Positions 1-10,500 of a DNA stretch of 64,000 nucleotides are shown piece after piece (position 1 is the first letter of the stretch; each line of letters begins with the position of its first letter). Position numbers and translations under genes: made by a program. The stretch lies in the NCBI GenBank assembly GCA_037903475.1, contig JBAJFG010000617.1, positions 152,602 through 216,601 on the forward strand, in the 5' to 3' direction. Source of the stretch: Ancylostoma caninum (Eukaryota > Nematoda > Chromadorea > Rhabditida > Ancylostomatidae). The notes below the pieces were generated by a model that did not search any database, was not told the DNA's origin, and saw only the letters and a list, made by a program, of their open reading frames with translations.

Positions 1-931
1 CCCTAATTAGGTCGGGTACCTCTTGACTGTTTCCCCGTTTGGCCAGATGAGATGCGTGGGATGCGGTAGGGTGCGGACAGGAAAATCCGCCTCGCCGCAG
101 ATGTCCGGCTCGTCAAGCGCTGGCGCAGGGAGCACGAACCCATTTTTCCACTATTTAGGTAGTCACAGGTTGCTATAGAACATGACCTGCCTTAATCCTG
201 CCATCCCTTAGCAGGATCATGGCAGGTCAAAAGCAGGATAAGGCGCAACTAACGGCGGAATAGGCGCGACAACTCTGCCCACTTTCGCTTTTGTCCTGCA
301 GGTGTCATGCCGCGAGAAACGGCGTGGGCCGGCGCTCCAAACGCCCGAATGTCTGAGTGGTGTCACAACCATGGTTGGATTGGGCATCAAAATCGAAGGA
401 AGAAAAATACGGGACCCAGGAAGGAAGAAAAATACGGGACCCAATAGCTCAGTGCCTGCTGGGAAGGCAATTCCAAGCCAAAACAAACGCAAAAATAGTG
501 CATACCTCCGATGTAGAGTGATCGAGTTTGAAGTCATTAACCATAATCACCCGAAAATCGCGTTGGCTCATGATTTGTTCGCGACTTCATAAAAATTGTG
601 AGGGAAGAGCTAGCCAGAATATTCAAGAAGCATCCGAAAGAGGAGGAGAAGCCCTACCAGATTGTTACATAAGTTGCGCAAAAGTTGCTCAAGGTTGGCA
701 GAAGAGAAAAGTTTATTTGTGCATGGAAAAGGCGATTAATTTTGCAACAAACTGATGGATATCACCAGCTTTGTTGTCACTCGTTTTTTCTCCTCGTTCT
801 TCTCAGAGGACCAGTTTGGGATCCCCTTGACATTTTGAGGGCAACTCATCAGCTCTCAGAAATGGGTTATGTTCCTTACACAAATTCAGTGAGCGAAATA
901 ACAGAACGGTTGCCATTGTACGTTCTTACCA
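1..931. other. No gene seen; small repeats only
   Basis: Besides the hairpin at 184-228, a 23-bp sequence is present twice in tandem with a 25-bp period (396-418 and 421-443, ending in ACGGGACCCA). Short open frames here on both strands show no recognisable family. Confidence 0.5.
184..228. other. Imperfect hairpin
   Basis: GACCTGCC and ATCCTGC (184-191, 195-201) pair with GCAGGAT and GGCAGGTC (211-217, 221-228). A 3-nt internal mismatch interrupts the stem and the loop is 9 nt. The function is unknown; it may be the end of a small inverted-repeat element. Confidence 0.5.
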
Positions 932-1055
932 ATGTTCAACATCTATCTAACTGTTGTGGAAGCGATATCCATAACAGTATACATAGTGATGATGCTGGCG
1001 GTGAAAGCAAACCCAGTGATCACATCGCCATTTTCCACATTCATCATTGCAACAG
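932..1055 (+). CDS. Chemoreceptor exon 1 (TM1)
   Basis: The exon starts at ATG 932 (MFNIYLTVVEAIS) and ends in phase 1 at a GTGGGT donor. It holds TM1 followed by the SPFSTFIIAT segment typical of the loop and start of TM2. The ATG is the first in frame after an upstream open stretch, so an earlier start is possible. Confidence 0.6.
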
Positions 1056-2900
1056 GTGGGTCTTCATTGCATTTCTCTGAGTCAAGCACCATTCAGCTAC
1101 GTCACACAGCTTATAGGTTACACCACAATGCAGTCGTTTGGTAGCTATTATGTTACTTGATTAAGGCCAATAACCATCCAATTAGCGCACGTATTGGTAT
1201 TAAGTGGATATGGAACATTAAATGCGCTGCTCATAACAAAGAAAAACAACATATATAGCAGCTATGTGTGCAGAATTGGTCAACTACGAAGACGGGTTCC
1301 CGGCTAGTAGATCGAGTTTTTTTTGGCCTCCACTTGAAGACAAAGTACTACCACCAAGAACGTTTTCAAGACGTTTGAGATCTTTATGAACTTTCACAAT
1401 CACTGGTTGCTCAAAATGAGGAAACCGTAATGAGACTTTGAATCCAAATATCCCAAATGATTTCTGCGGCAGAAGCTCCAGCAGGTGTTTTATCGATGTT
1501 TCGTATAGCAAAAGTTTTATTTCAGGTGTCGGTGATGTGATAGGCGTTCTTAGTAACATGGTTCTTCGAATTGTAATTGAAGAAAGGTGAGACTTCGAAA
1601 CTGCTAACGAGTTTGGTAAGCGACATGCAACCAACTTTCTGACCACTCATTTTGCAAAGTTGCAAATGCACCTTAAAAGGCTGGAACACAGAAAATGAAG
1701 TGGTGAGATTCCCATACTGGGATCCATGAAGCGATAGCCGAGTAAGCCTATGATAGTCAACGTTACCGGTTATTGAGTAAACTACGTAATGCTCACAGTG
1801 CGCAAAAGTTGGTTTGCTAGCTTGATTTTGCCTGATTATGCGTCTTGAATCCTAATCCTGCAACGCAGTGCACATCTAGCTACTTCAATTTCTTTTCTCT
1901 CCTTTTTCCACTTCCAACTTCATTTTCGTTCGTAATTCCGTTTGTAGTTTAATTTCCTTTCAATTTTTTTCTCAGAGCCAGAGTTTGACGGAAGGGGTAA
2001 AAACATATGTGAAAGCCAAAGAAAGCAGAAAGAATTGTACACCTCTTGGGTACAATTGTAGTTGTTTTTTCTTTAAGTTTACTCCGATCAAATAAACCCT
2101 CTAGATTGGATACCACGTGGGCAACCACAGCATCTGTTGTTACTTATTTATCCGGAGCTATGTATATATCACACGAAATTGGTGTAACTTATATTTGTTT
2201 CCATCGCTATACGTCAGTTTCTCACCCACTGACAACCGTAAGTGCGAAAGTTTCTGCCTCGACATTCGAGCAGAGAAAAAAAACTCAGAGAGTACCTCAG
2301 CACACTCGTTCATTGTTTGCTTGTGGTTCTAGATCTGGCGGCGACGCAATGTTGCAGTCATGATAGCTTTGCAATATTGTGTTGCAATATTTTCACTTCC
2401 GCACCTATTTGGTCAACGGGTGCGTATCATCGAGCAAATAGATGGATGGACTTATAGAGGCTTCGAGTCGAAGTTAGACGTGGTTTGTTCCAACAAGATC
2501 TTAGATTTTGTAACTTTCTGGAGAACTGTAAAAATTCATTATTGATTACCTGTGTCATTTTCAGCTCTCTCGCCTGGTATATGTATTTTCTGGTGGGATA
2601 TCAGCAGTTCTCAGTACCATCTTCTCTGTACTCACTATCAAAAAAGGCTCTGAAACTATCGGCGGCTTGAATTTCAGGAGTGCAGAAAAAGTAATATCGA
2701 GCCAATTTGGAGGAACTCTTATTGGCTCCTAGTCTCATTTTTTTCACTTCCAGCGAATTCTTATCTACACAACGTCAAACTGTATTATTTCATTGCTCAT
2801 GTTCGGTCTGCAATCATTCCGTCTTTATGGGCAAATGGCAGTCCTCACTACGAGAGAAATTGTTAATGTGCCAACTATGCTGTCATGGTTTTATACGAAT
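932..2900 (+). CDS. Nematode serpentine chemoreceptor (Srv/Srg-like 7TM GPCR), TM7 exon not found
   Basis: Five exons join in phase: 932-1055, 2062-2237, 2333-2479 (or 2482), 2565-2690 and 2754-2900, giving about 240 residues. Hydrophobic segments in order are TM1 (AISITVYIVMMLAV), TM2 in the first junction, TM3 with GVTYICFHRYTSV in the place of the usual TM3/intracellular loop motif, TM4 (VAVMIALQYCVAIFSLPHL), TM5 (SAVLSTIFSVLTI) and TM6 (LIYTTSNCIISLLMFG). Family members are membrane receptors, normally about 320-340 residues, thought to sense environmental chemicals in sensory neurons. The IWRRRN block after TM3 and the exon layout favour Srv/Srg, but the class is not certain. The last exon ends at a good GTAAGT donor (2901). 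No convincing TM7 exon follows before retroelement debris at 3.5 kb, so the gene is truncated or its end is diverged. Confidence 0.72.
1770..1882 (+). repeat. Dispersed repeat copy A (inside receptor intron 1)
   Basis: This stretch holds the order GGTTATTGAG, CTACGTAATG, GTTGGTTTGCTAG, TTGATTATGCG-like text and AATCCTAATCCT. A similar order recurs near 8372-8510 and 61938-62070, so it is a dispersed degenerate repeat. Confidence 0.4.
2062..2237 (+). CDS. Chemoreceptor exon 2 (TM2-TM3)
   Basis: The acceptor ATTGTAG ends at 2061 and restores the frame left by exon 1; another AG at 2073-2074 would not. The exon encodes an NKPSRLDTTW segment, then TM3 and the HRYTSVSHPLTT loop. It ends in phase 0 at a strong GTAAGT donor (2238). 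Intron 1 would be 1006 nt. Confidence 0.65.
2333..2479 (+). CDS. Chemoreceptor exon 3 (TM4)
   Basis: The acceptor GGTTCTAG ends at 2332. The exon opens with IWRRRNVAVMIALQY, a basic stretch running into TM4, then the extracellular loop with DGWTYRGFE. The donor is GTGGTT at 2480 or GTTTGT at 2483; both keep phase 0. Confidence 0.7.
2565..2690 (+). CDS. Chemoreceptor exon 4 (TM5)
   Basis: The acceptor TCATTTTCAG ends at 2564. The 42 codons hold TM5 (ISAVLSTIFSVLTIKKGSE) and a basic intracellular loop ending RSAEK. The donor is GTAATA at 2691, phase 0. Confidence 0.75.
2754..2900 (+). CDS. Chemoreceptor exon 5 (TM6)
   Basis: The acceptor TTTTTCACTTCCAG ends at 2753. The 49 codons hold RILIYTTSNCIISLLMFGLQ (TM6) and end with SWFYTN at GTAAGT, phase 0. 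A further exon carrying TM7 is expected. The acceptors at about 2932 and 3056 lead quickly to stop codons. Confidence 0.75.
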
Positions 2901-3437
2901 GTAAGTGAAACATCCGTTGCAGTTTATGGAATCTAGCTAAGTGAAATCGTTATTGGGAAAGCCTTGTCTCTTTCAAGTAGAGTTTAAATGTATTATAAAC
3001 TCCGTAATGGGAATATCTACGCCATTTTCTGTGTATTTCCATTATATTTGTTTAGGTGGTACTTGCCTACCGAAGGCCTGACGCTGCGACTTAGACATGT
3101 TTGTTGGCCTTCAAGTGGAGTGAAGCCCAGTCATAGTTTTTGGTCACCAAAGTTTTTCTGGTGCCACATCTTTTGAACCAACCGGAAAAATTGTTCGTAG
3201 ACTAGGCACAACCATGATTCGAGGTTACCGTTTAGGGGAATTTAAGCATCGGCTAACGTGTAGGCTACGGACGAGTGAATGTGACTTCGCACCCTTGATG
3301 GATACGGGTTTGCTAGCCTACATCAGCCTACATCTTACAAAGCCCACAGCAGCCTACATCTTACAATGTTGCACTAGCGAATTGAGAATGAGGGGATGTT
3401 TTGGTAGCCAAGAACGCATAACAGTGCATAACAATGA

Positions 3438-3484
3438 CTGCTCTTACGAACTCCGTGCGTACAGACCGGAATTCGTAAGAGCAG
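3438..3484. other. Hairpin, 18-bp arms with one mismatch
   Basis: CTGCTCTTACGAACTCCG (3438-3455) faces CGGAATTCGTAAGAGCAG (3467-3484) across an 11-nt loop. It lies about 90 bp upstream of the retrotransposon fragment and overlaps nothing recognisable. Confidence 0.6.
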
Positions 3485-3572
3485 CCATTATCCGGATCCA
3501 ATTTTCTCACAGAGGAACATTACGCGTATCGGACCTCATGGAAGCCTCCATCAATGCTGCTTACGAAGAATC

Positions 3573-3887
3573 ATGAGAATACGCTATGTTGATGACGTAA
3601 CCAATGAAGAAGTGCTAAGACGCGGCCATAACATCAATCTGTTTGTTGTCAGTGCGCGCCGATTTCGGCTTGCTGGCCACATTCTGCGGATGCCGCAACA
3701 GAGAATTCCTCATGGTGCTTCATCCAAGATTCCTCCAGCAGGCAAAGAACCAAGAGGCCGCCGCTGGAACACATGGCGGCGATCGTTCGCCAATGATCTT
3801 ACATCAGTGGGTATTTGTTCAGAAGAAGGCGAAGCATTAGTGGAAGGCAGGCAGCGGTGGAGAGCGTTCGCCGCCCGATGTGCTTAG
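3573..3887 (+). pseudogene. C-terminal fragment of a non-LTR retrotransposon polyprotein
   Basis: About 104 residues resemble the tail of LINE-type endonuclease-reverse transcriptases. They include RRFRLAGHILRMPQQRIPH, then a basic PRGRRWNTWRR segment and the terminal WRAFAARCA. In intact elements this region follows the reverse transcriptase core and precedes the 3' UTR. Nothing before about 3570 resembles reverse transcriptase, so the copy is 5'-truncated, as is common for target-primed insertions. A + strand insertion is inferred. Confidence 0.62.
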
Positions 3888-3941
3888 AGAGACTTAGTTC
3901 CTCCTGTGCTTAACATTCTAAGTAAATAATTCAATTCTAGC

Positions 3942-4085
3942 GGCGGAGATAGTACTGAATGAACACAGCTCAGACACTCAAACCGGGCGAGCGCTCCGCA
4001 TTCAGGGCTGATCGTGCGAGCTCTGCACCTAATTTTGTGGGCGGAGCCTCTCACCGTGCGAGCGCTGCACCCCACTTCTTGCAAA
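3942..4085 (+). repeat. GAGCGCTC-type dispersed repeat, copy 1
   Basis: The stretch begins with GGCGGAGATAGTACTGAATG, which recurs as GGCGGAGATAGTATTGAATG at 7728. It holds several GTGCGAGCGCT or GCGAGCGCT motifs. It lies just downstream of the LINE fragment and upstream of the Penelope-like element. Confidence 0.5.
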
Positions 4086-4089
4086 TGAT

Positions 4090-5244
4090 ACGGGAGTAGT
4101 GGAATATACTTTATCTCTTTTTCACATTTCTGGGATCGGCGGCTTATCGGGCAGGCCTACTTTGAGTCCAATCGACGACAGCAGCTACGAAGATGGGTTT
4201 TCCATTTATAGTCCCCTCTGTGCAATTGTAACGCTGATTTTTGCATTGTTATTGAATTTGCCTTCTTTTATCACTTCTAACTTAACTTCTCACCTTGAGG
4301 TGTTGGGAGTTGGGAGTGAACGAAAGTATCAAGTATTGTATGTGATTCTCCTCAGAACTTCATTCTAAGTCCAGCTGATATCTGCGCACCATCTATTTTT
4401 TAATCGGACATAACATCCTTGTTTCTACGTTTCCAACAGTTTCTCAGCCATTTTCACATGCACTCCTACGATGTCAACGCCACCCAGTCCTCAGTAGCGG
4501 CGGGTCGTTTAGGCTCATCCAAGAAAAGAGGCGTGACTAGTGATGGCCTATAGGAACACAGGTGCTACGATGCTTCTGCTGACAGCTACACCGACTCACC
4601 TAGAGGATGTGAATATTGCGACTACTTCTACAAACTAATAGAATTACTGCTACGGAGCTCTCAAAACAAAACTGTCATCTAAAGGGTCAATTTGAAAGAA
4701 AAAAGGTTCGAAAAACTTGAATAAATCAAAGGGAAGTAATATACTTTTGGATCGGGACCAAATATGCTGGCAAAGATGTACACACTCAGCCCAGCAAGTA
4801 GCTTTCCATGGGGAAATTTTGGAGGGTTTTAAGAATTCCAGTTCAAGAATTACACCCCTCTGCATGAGCCTTGCTGGCTGTCAGCGCGCCAAAGAAGGGG
4901 CGTGGCTAAGGGTACACCCTCGGCCACGCATTCTGGCTGAGCCTAAACGCGCCCTCCGTGCTCAGTGACAGTGACAGTGGTAACCTGTCTAACAACTACG
5001 CTAAGCTTTCTTTTGGAGTTAGACGCGATGTTGTTAGTTGATGGAAAACCCATCTTCGAGCTACTGTCTTTTGTGGCAAATTCACACCATTTTCGGGAGA
5101 ACTTTTCTCTGGAAGTATGAGCCGGCCATTCTCGAAACTACTTTCCTCAGTGACGAATCCGATCTACGTTTGCGAACATACATGTGAACTCGTTTTGTTC
5201 GAATTAAATTAATTGATTAATTTAGTTTAAGCATTTAAGTTCCA
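4090..5244. other. No gene seen
   Basis: Open frames (for example 4099-4368 and 4717-4968) carry no recognisable domain or consistent splice signals. Near 4900-4970 there is a GC-richer patch (GGCGTGGCTAAGGG, GGCCACGCATTCTGG) that looks like repeat debris. Confidence 0.4.
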
Positions 5245-6572
5245 GCGCATCTTTCCAATACCAACATGTTCTTAGAGCACCTGCGCAATGCACGTTTCGA
5301 ACGAGAGTGCGTGATAGAGTCGTTCGATGTTACCTCTCTATACACCAATGTTTCCAATAGCGCCGCGTTGCAAGCAGTATTCGAGCTTCTTACAGAACAT
5401 CAAGGGTCGGTTAACATGTTTGGGTTTTCAGTTGGGCAGGTCATGACACTTGTCAGTGAGTGCTTAAACTGGGAAGTTTTTCGCTGGGCTGAACAATACT
5501 ACCGACAGGTTAGAGGGTTAGCTAGGGGGCAAAGACTAGCACCCTCCTTAGCCATAGCATTCATGTCCAAGGTGGAGAGCCCTGTGTTAGAGCGCAAACC
5601 TACCCTTTACTGTCGCTACATATACGATTGCTACATTGTATGTCCTACTCAGGCAGAAATGGACACATGCTTCAATCTTCTAAACCAGCAATCACAGTAT
5701 ATTTAATTCACCAGGAAAAAACCCACAGAAAACTGGCTGCCTTTCTTAAATGAACAGGTGTATTTGTCCAAAGGGGAGTGGAAAACTAAGTGGTATCGCA
5801 AGCTCAGTAACAAAAACATTTTGGTTCATTACCGTTTTGCGCACCCCTGGAAAACTAAGAAAGCCGTCATAACCAACATGTTTAGGACAGCTCAAAACGC
5901 AGCATCAGACGTCCAAGAACGTATGGTTTCAGTTAACCTGGCCCCGCAGGTTGCGCAATCCAATGGTTACCCTTGCAGCACTTACCCACAGCGCCATCAT
6001 CAACTCGCGCAGCGAAAGCCTTTGCATAGGGATGACAGCGCCAAGATCCCCTTTTGCCTCCAGTTCATCACAGACGAGATGAGCAACGAGGTGCGCACAT
6101 GTTTACGCAGGGTGGGACTTCAAGACTCTGTACGAGTTGTAGATATCCCACCCAGAACCCTCAAAGAAACCGGGCTTACGACCGCCTCTGCAAAACACCA
6201 AATTGTGTAATTTGTTGTTCGGGCAGGGAAGGAGACTGTACTGCCTCGGGAGTAATTTACCTTATAACTTGTAGTACTTGTGGGGAGCAGTATATTGGGG
6301 AAACTGGGCTGTTTGTCCGTATTAAAGAACATCTAGAGAGTCTCAATAAATCCAAACTTTCCACGCCACTAGGAACTCACCGTGTATTACGTCACAACAA
6401 CGCTCTGTTCGAGGTAAAGGTCACGATCTTGTCGAGGGAACCCGAAACTCTGGCTCGCAAAACGTTGGAAGCATTTTGGATTACTTCCAAAAACCCAAAA
6501 ATGAACAGAAAGGAGGAGTGCATTGCTATAACAAACGAGCTCGCGCTGTACCAGAACCTATGCGGGTTTTGA
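5245..6572 (+). mobile_element. Penelope-like retroelement, 5'-truncated and decayed
   Basis: The segment encodes part of a Penelope-like reverse transcriptase followed by a GIY-YIG endonuclease, the defining domain order of canonical Penelope-like elements. Similarity begins about 20 nt before the first Met at 5266, so the N-terminal half is missing. The reading frame is broken by a TAA at 5704-5706 and a frameshift near 6150-6165. No long terminal repeat was recognised on either side. Palindrome-rich repeats lie at 3942-4085 and 7250-7755, on both sides of it. Confidence 0.82.
5266..6572 (+). pseudogene. Penelope-like RT/GIY-YIG polyprotein (broken)
   Basis: Reverse transcriptase motif A reads FDVTSLYTNVSN (catalytic Asp kept) and motif B reads GLARGQRLAPSLAIAF. 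Motif C reads CRYIYDCYIVC where two adjacent Asp are expected, so the first is replaced by Tyr. After the in-frame TAA at 5704-5706 the same frame resumes (LSKGEWKTKWYRKLS) and runs to the frameshift near 6150-6165. The third segment has a Cys cluster (CKTPNCVICC), then GVIYLITCSTCGEQYIGET, the catalytic Arg (RIKEH) and Glu (KTLEAFW), and stops at 6570-6572. The endonuclease is far better preserved than the polymerase. The product would be inactive in its present form. Confidence 0.82.
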
Positions 6573-6579
6573 CCTACGT

Positions 6580-7245
6580 TGGCGGGTCTGTAAGACACTT
6601 AAATACCTTAAGCGTCACAGTTTTATCACTAGGGGGTCCGTTATTCCATCGGCATTGCGGCTGTCAAGGTGAGCATCACGGTTACCTTCTCCTCTGGTAT
6701 TGTTTTGGTCCTATATTGCTTGTTGGATTAGGTCCTGTTGATGTGATGAGGTGTTTGAGGGGTAAATCATACTTGTCTTTGACTTTTCCAGGCTTTGACG
6801 AAGGCGACTGCGCCGAAACGTTAGCCGTTCAATAAAAAGATCAGTACAAATCTTGGCCACTGCTCAAATAGATCACAAAACACGGACTAGTTTAATTTAA
6901 TTGTCTCCCTAAATCCATCTTTAAGTCTAAAGTCTTAGGGCTACGTCCCGGACCCGATTTACCCTCATCAGCATAAGTGAAGGTTCCCTATCTGGACACC
7001 ATCGAATGTAATGATGGGCTGAGATACTTTATCGGACTTCTGGCGGCGATTTAATCGGGCCTGTGTTATTTTGCGAATCGCTCATCGTTTTACATTGCGC
7101 TAGGGCTGTGTCATTCAAGGGAAAGGATTTGATGAGGGATTGGAAGAAACAATAGAAAAAGACAACGGAATAAGAAGCATTACGTTCGCACTTGCACCGC
7201 CCGAGCGCATGTCGAGTGTGGGCCGTACTGTCACCGCAGATCGCT
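6580..7245. other. No gene seen downstream of the Penelope-like element
   Basis: The AATAAA at 6832 could be a remnant poly(A) signal, but no transcript structure supports it. Open frames on both strands lack recognisable domains. Confidence 0.35.
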
Positions 7246-7249
7246 GGCA

Positions 7250-7755
7250 GGGGGTGGTGGAGCGCTCATGAGGTTTAAAGTGTTTCACGAGTCGCAAATA
7301 GTTCTCATTATATACATGACCGATCCAAAGCAGTGACTCAAGAAACATGGAAAACCGAGTGAGCGCTCCCCACAATTCTGCGAGCGCTCAGCAATGACCG
7401 TGCGAGCGCTCTTCAATGACCGCACCACAAACGCTAACGGTGAGCGCTCAAACGGTCATCGCAAGGCGCTCGGCCGGTAACATGTCTGAGACCGTACCAT
7501 CCGCGCTGGCGAGGATTGCCCGGACGATCATTGCAGAGCGCTCGCACGGTGTCTGAGAGGTTAACATATGGAGCAGAGTATCGTCATAGAGCTGAAACAC
7601 TACTTCCCCTTCCAGCAGTATTACACACGTTCGTCATTTCTGAAGCGGTTGGAAGTTTTAAGGGGACGGGTAGCTGGCCCGCCGCCCAACCCCCCCTGCT
7701 TCCTCATCCGGTCCTGGAACCGGCCATGGCGGAGATAGTATTGAATGAACACAGG
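7250..7755. repeat. GAGCGCTC palindrome cluster, copy 2
   Basis: Forms of the palindrome GAGCGCTC occur at about 7258, 7358, 7380, 7401, 7440 and 7536, often in the context ACCGTGCGAGCGCTC or its reverse complement. The stretch ends with GGCGGAGATAGTATTGAATG, shared with 3942. It is repeat DNA, not coding. Confidence 0.55.
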
Positions 7756-7759
7756 TTGA

Positions 7760-9900
7760 CATGTGGAACAGAGCATGATATGGCAATTACTGTACTGGTA
7801 CAACTGAGTAAATACGAATGGGAAAACCACGCTCACAGTGGCTGACAAGTGGTACTCATGCAAACGTTAGTACCGTTGATTTTGAAAATCGGTCACATTA
7901 AAAGAATCAGTGTCAAAATGGGGAATTATACTTCTCGCCTAGCTGTCGATATAATTCAGCCCACCCAATCTTTTGGTTCTTTCAAAGAGGTTACGAAACG
8001 TGTGCTCTCCCATGAAACTGTTCGCATCATGCACCAAGCAAGTAGAGAGCAGAGCCCATTCTCTTTTGCAAATGCTACGTTCATCTGATTGCGTTTATTT
8101 GGACGTATCTACCGTATTTATAGTTTTTGAACAGTTGACACATTTCGGATTTCTGAATGATAACATCTCACAGGTAGCATGACTGTCCAAGTTGAAATGA
8201 GCTTAAGCGTAGAATATCGCGCTGCGATCCATAGCTTTCGTTTTGTATGCCACATATCGGAGTTCCACCTTTTACGGGTCCCTCAAGAACATGTTCAACT
8301 TGGAGCGTCAGGCCGACAGTGAACGTGTGTCACCTGAACCCCTAGACTAGGATTGATGAAATGTCAACTACGCGAACAAACGATGACTAGCGTGATTGGT
8401 TATCCTAGAGCCTACGTGATGTTAAGAGATTCATGATGTGGAAGTTCGTTTGCTACCCTCTCTGGTTTTGCTTGATTATGTGAGCATGAGTTTCAACCCT
8501 GGAGGCCGCAAAAGCATACAAAGAATTTTTGTGCACGAGCAATTTCCTTCAACGCTTTCTGAAAGTAATCAAGTTTGCAGTTCTTCTACATAGCTGATGT
8601 GCAAATGCTCATGAATGGTTATCTGATGTTGTTCTTGTGTACAGACATAGCTGATAGTTTCTTGTCAAAGTATCTTCGATCAAAGACTCACGTAAACGTT
8701 ATTTCTCGGTCGAACATAAGGTGTTTGAAATCATCTACTGACTAGTGAGTGAGAAAACCATGGTTTTTTATTTTATATCTCTTTTCACGAATATTTCTGC
8801 TGCAATGATCTATTTTTAAAGAAATGTTCAATTATTTCAAGGTTTGTCGGACTGCAACGTCTTTACATTCGTTTGCTTTTGTACTACCCTTCTCAGCTAA
8901 TCTTATTGTTGTTTGCTTTGCTGATCTTCGCTGACATTGCTGATCTTCTCGGTTCGGAATATGAGTATGTATTCTGAATTTTGTTTTGGGCTCACATCCA
9001 TTTGTATAAGCATACTGCCAAGATGGCCCGCCCACAAATCTCTGCCATGTTTGCTTTTTGATTCGACATATTCAAAGAGTTTCGGGTCATATTTGTTCCA
9101 GTAGAGTGGATTTCTACTCATCGGAATACCGGAACGAAAAGACTCGAAGAGTTCCGAGTTGAGCAGATGAAGTAGGCGACGATGATCGAAAGATTTATCA
9201 GATGGACCTCCTAGAGATATCCGTCATCACATCGTTTATACTTGCCATTTAATGGTGTGCTTGTGCGCAGCTAATTTCTATCACATTACCTACAAAATTT
9301 GAGCTTATCTTCTATCTCAAGCTGAGCTGTTTGGTCATGCCTCACAGAATTGTGATAAAGCACATGAGCAATAAAATTGTTTTTCCATGTGATTGCTTCA
9401 TTTTCATTAGTGAATCTCTGGATCCTCCAGCATCGTTTAGCTCACTGCATCCCAATATCTTGTCGATATATGTACCATTTTTTTGGGGTTAATTATTCAT
9501 GATGCGAGGACAATAAACCACATAGCAGTGAGGTCTACCCTCGATAGTGTGTACATTGTGCGACGACGTTATTTTTGCTTGCATTTCTCTTCAATGCATT
9601 CGCCTTAACAAGTTCGCGGCAGAGTCAACTTGAGCGCACAGCCACTGATACATACATGCTTTTGGGCGCTTGGATCCGACAGATCGCTCACTTGGCCCCC
9701 ATTTGGCAGCACTTTTTTTCTCTCCTTATAAACGCTAGCTTCTTTCATGGAAATTTCCTTTTGGTCATGATTTTCCAAAGTTACTTTCATATGGACGTCC
9801 CACAAAGATATGACATTAATAAAGTCTGTTCAAGCAGTCATTCACGTTCTCGTTTCAAGGGTGCGTTTGGCGCGGTGATAAGATACGCACTGCCGCATAT
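7760..9900. other. No supported gene; dispersed repeat copy B at 8372-8510
   Basis: The section 8372-8510 shares GATTAGCGTGATTGGTTAT-like text and the later TTTGCTACCCT block with 61938-62070, and more loosely with 1770-1882. A minus-strand frame near 8990-9121 (NPLYWNKYDPKLFEYVES) looks protein-like but has no identified family and no clear partner exon. Confidence 0.4.
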
Positions 9901-9901
9901 A

Positions 9902-9965
9902 TTAGGGTGGTAAGAAAGAAAGAGGATTTTTTGAAAGCCCCAGAACTTTCGGTTATTGATCGGTA
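9902..9965 (+). mobile_element. Relic of a mariner 5' end
   Basis: TTAGGGTGGTAAGAAAG at 9902 matches the first 17 bases of the inverted repeat of the mariner at 57479-58263. The following CCAGAACTTTCGGTTATTG parallels the CCAGAACTTTTGCTTATTG next to that element's right end. A TA dinucleotide precedes it. The rest of the element is absent. Confidence 0.6.
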
Positions 9966-10087
9966 CGCATGATCTATTATGTGATAGTTGTAGGCATTTC
10001 TGAAACCTCTCCATAATAGTTATATTAGGGTGTAAAACTATAGATGCGCGCTGACTTTTACCGTTTCAAAGAACCTATTAGTAAGAA

Positions 10088-10500
10088 TGTTTAGCCTCGC
10101 ATTTGTAACCTTAAAGGCAGCAAGAGCCGAAATCCTCGACCCCGAGCTGAGGTGCGCGTAGTGAAGTGCAGACTCAGCACACCATAAATGTGAAAAGAAC
10201 ACAGACAAACTGCGATGTCGGGTGTGCGCATCCCGCCACGAAACCCTGTGAATTGAACGCATTTCGTACTGCCTTCTCGCCAAACCATGCACCGGAATGG
10301 CTCTAGCGCCGAGGAAAACTCGTACCGTCGCGAACTCGGCCAAGCGTGTTCGCGACGACAGTTCCAGATTCTCTGCAGGTAAGCCATCATAGTCTGTGTT
10401 CGTTTCACATCTATGATGTGCTAAGTCTGTACTTCACCACCCACACCTCTGCTCGGAGTCGAGAATTTCGGCTCTTGCTGCCTATAAGAAAGGACATTTC
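10088..10500. repeat. Inverted pair of maT-like 5' leader copies
   Basis: A block of about 105 bp occurs on the minus strand (about 10088-10205) and on the plus strand (about 10389-10500). Each copy ends in text translating as SRISALAAFK or SRISALAAYK, with a similar upstream sequence (TCACATYTATG and GTCGAGRATTTCGGCT). A third copy is at 12233-12348. The Ser-Arg-Ile-Ser-Ala-Leu-Ala-Ala-Phe-Lys opening resembles the start of maT-type Tc1/mariner transposases, so these are probably element 5' ends. Confidence 0.5.

Noticed and set aside
1284..1646. 120-codon minus frame in the receptor intron
   Set aside because: No recognised family and no matching exons; kept as unexplained.
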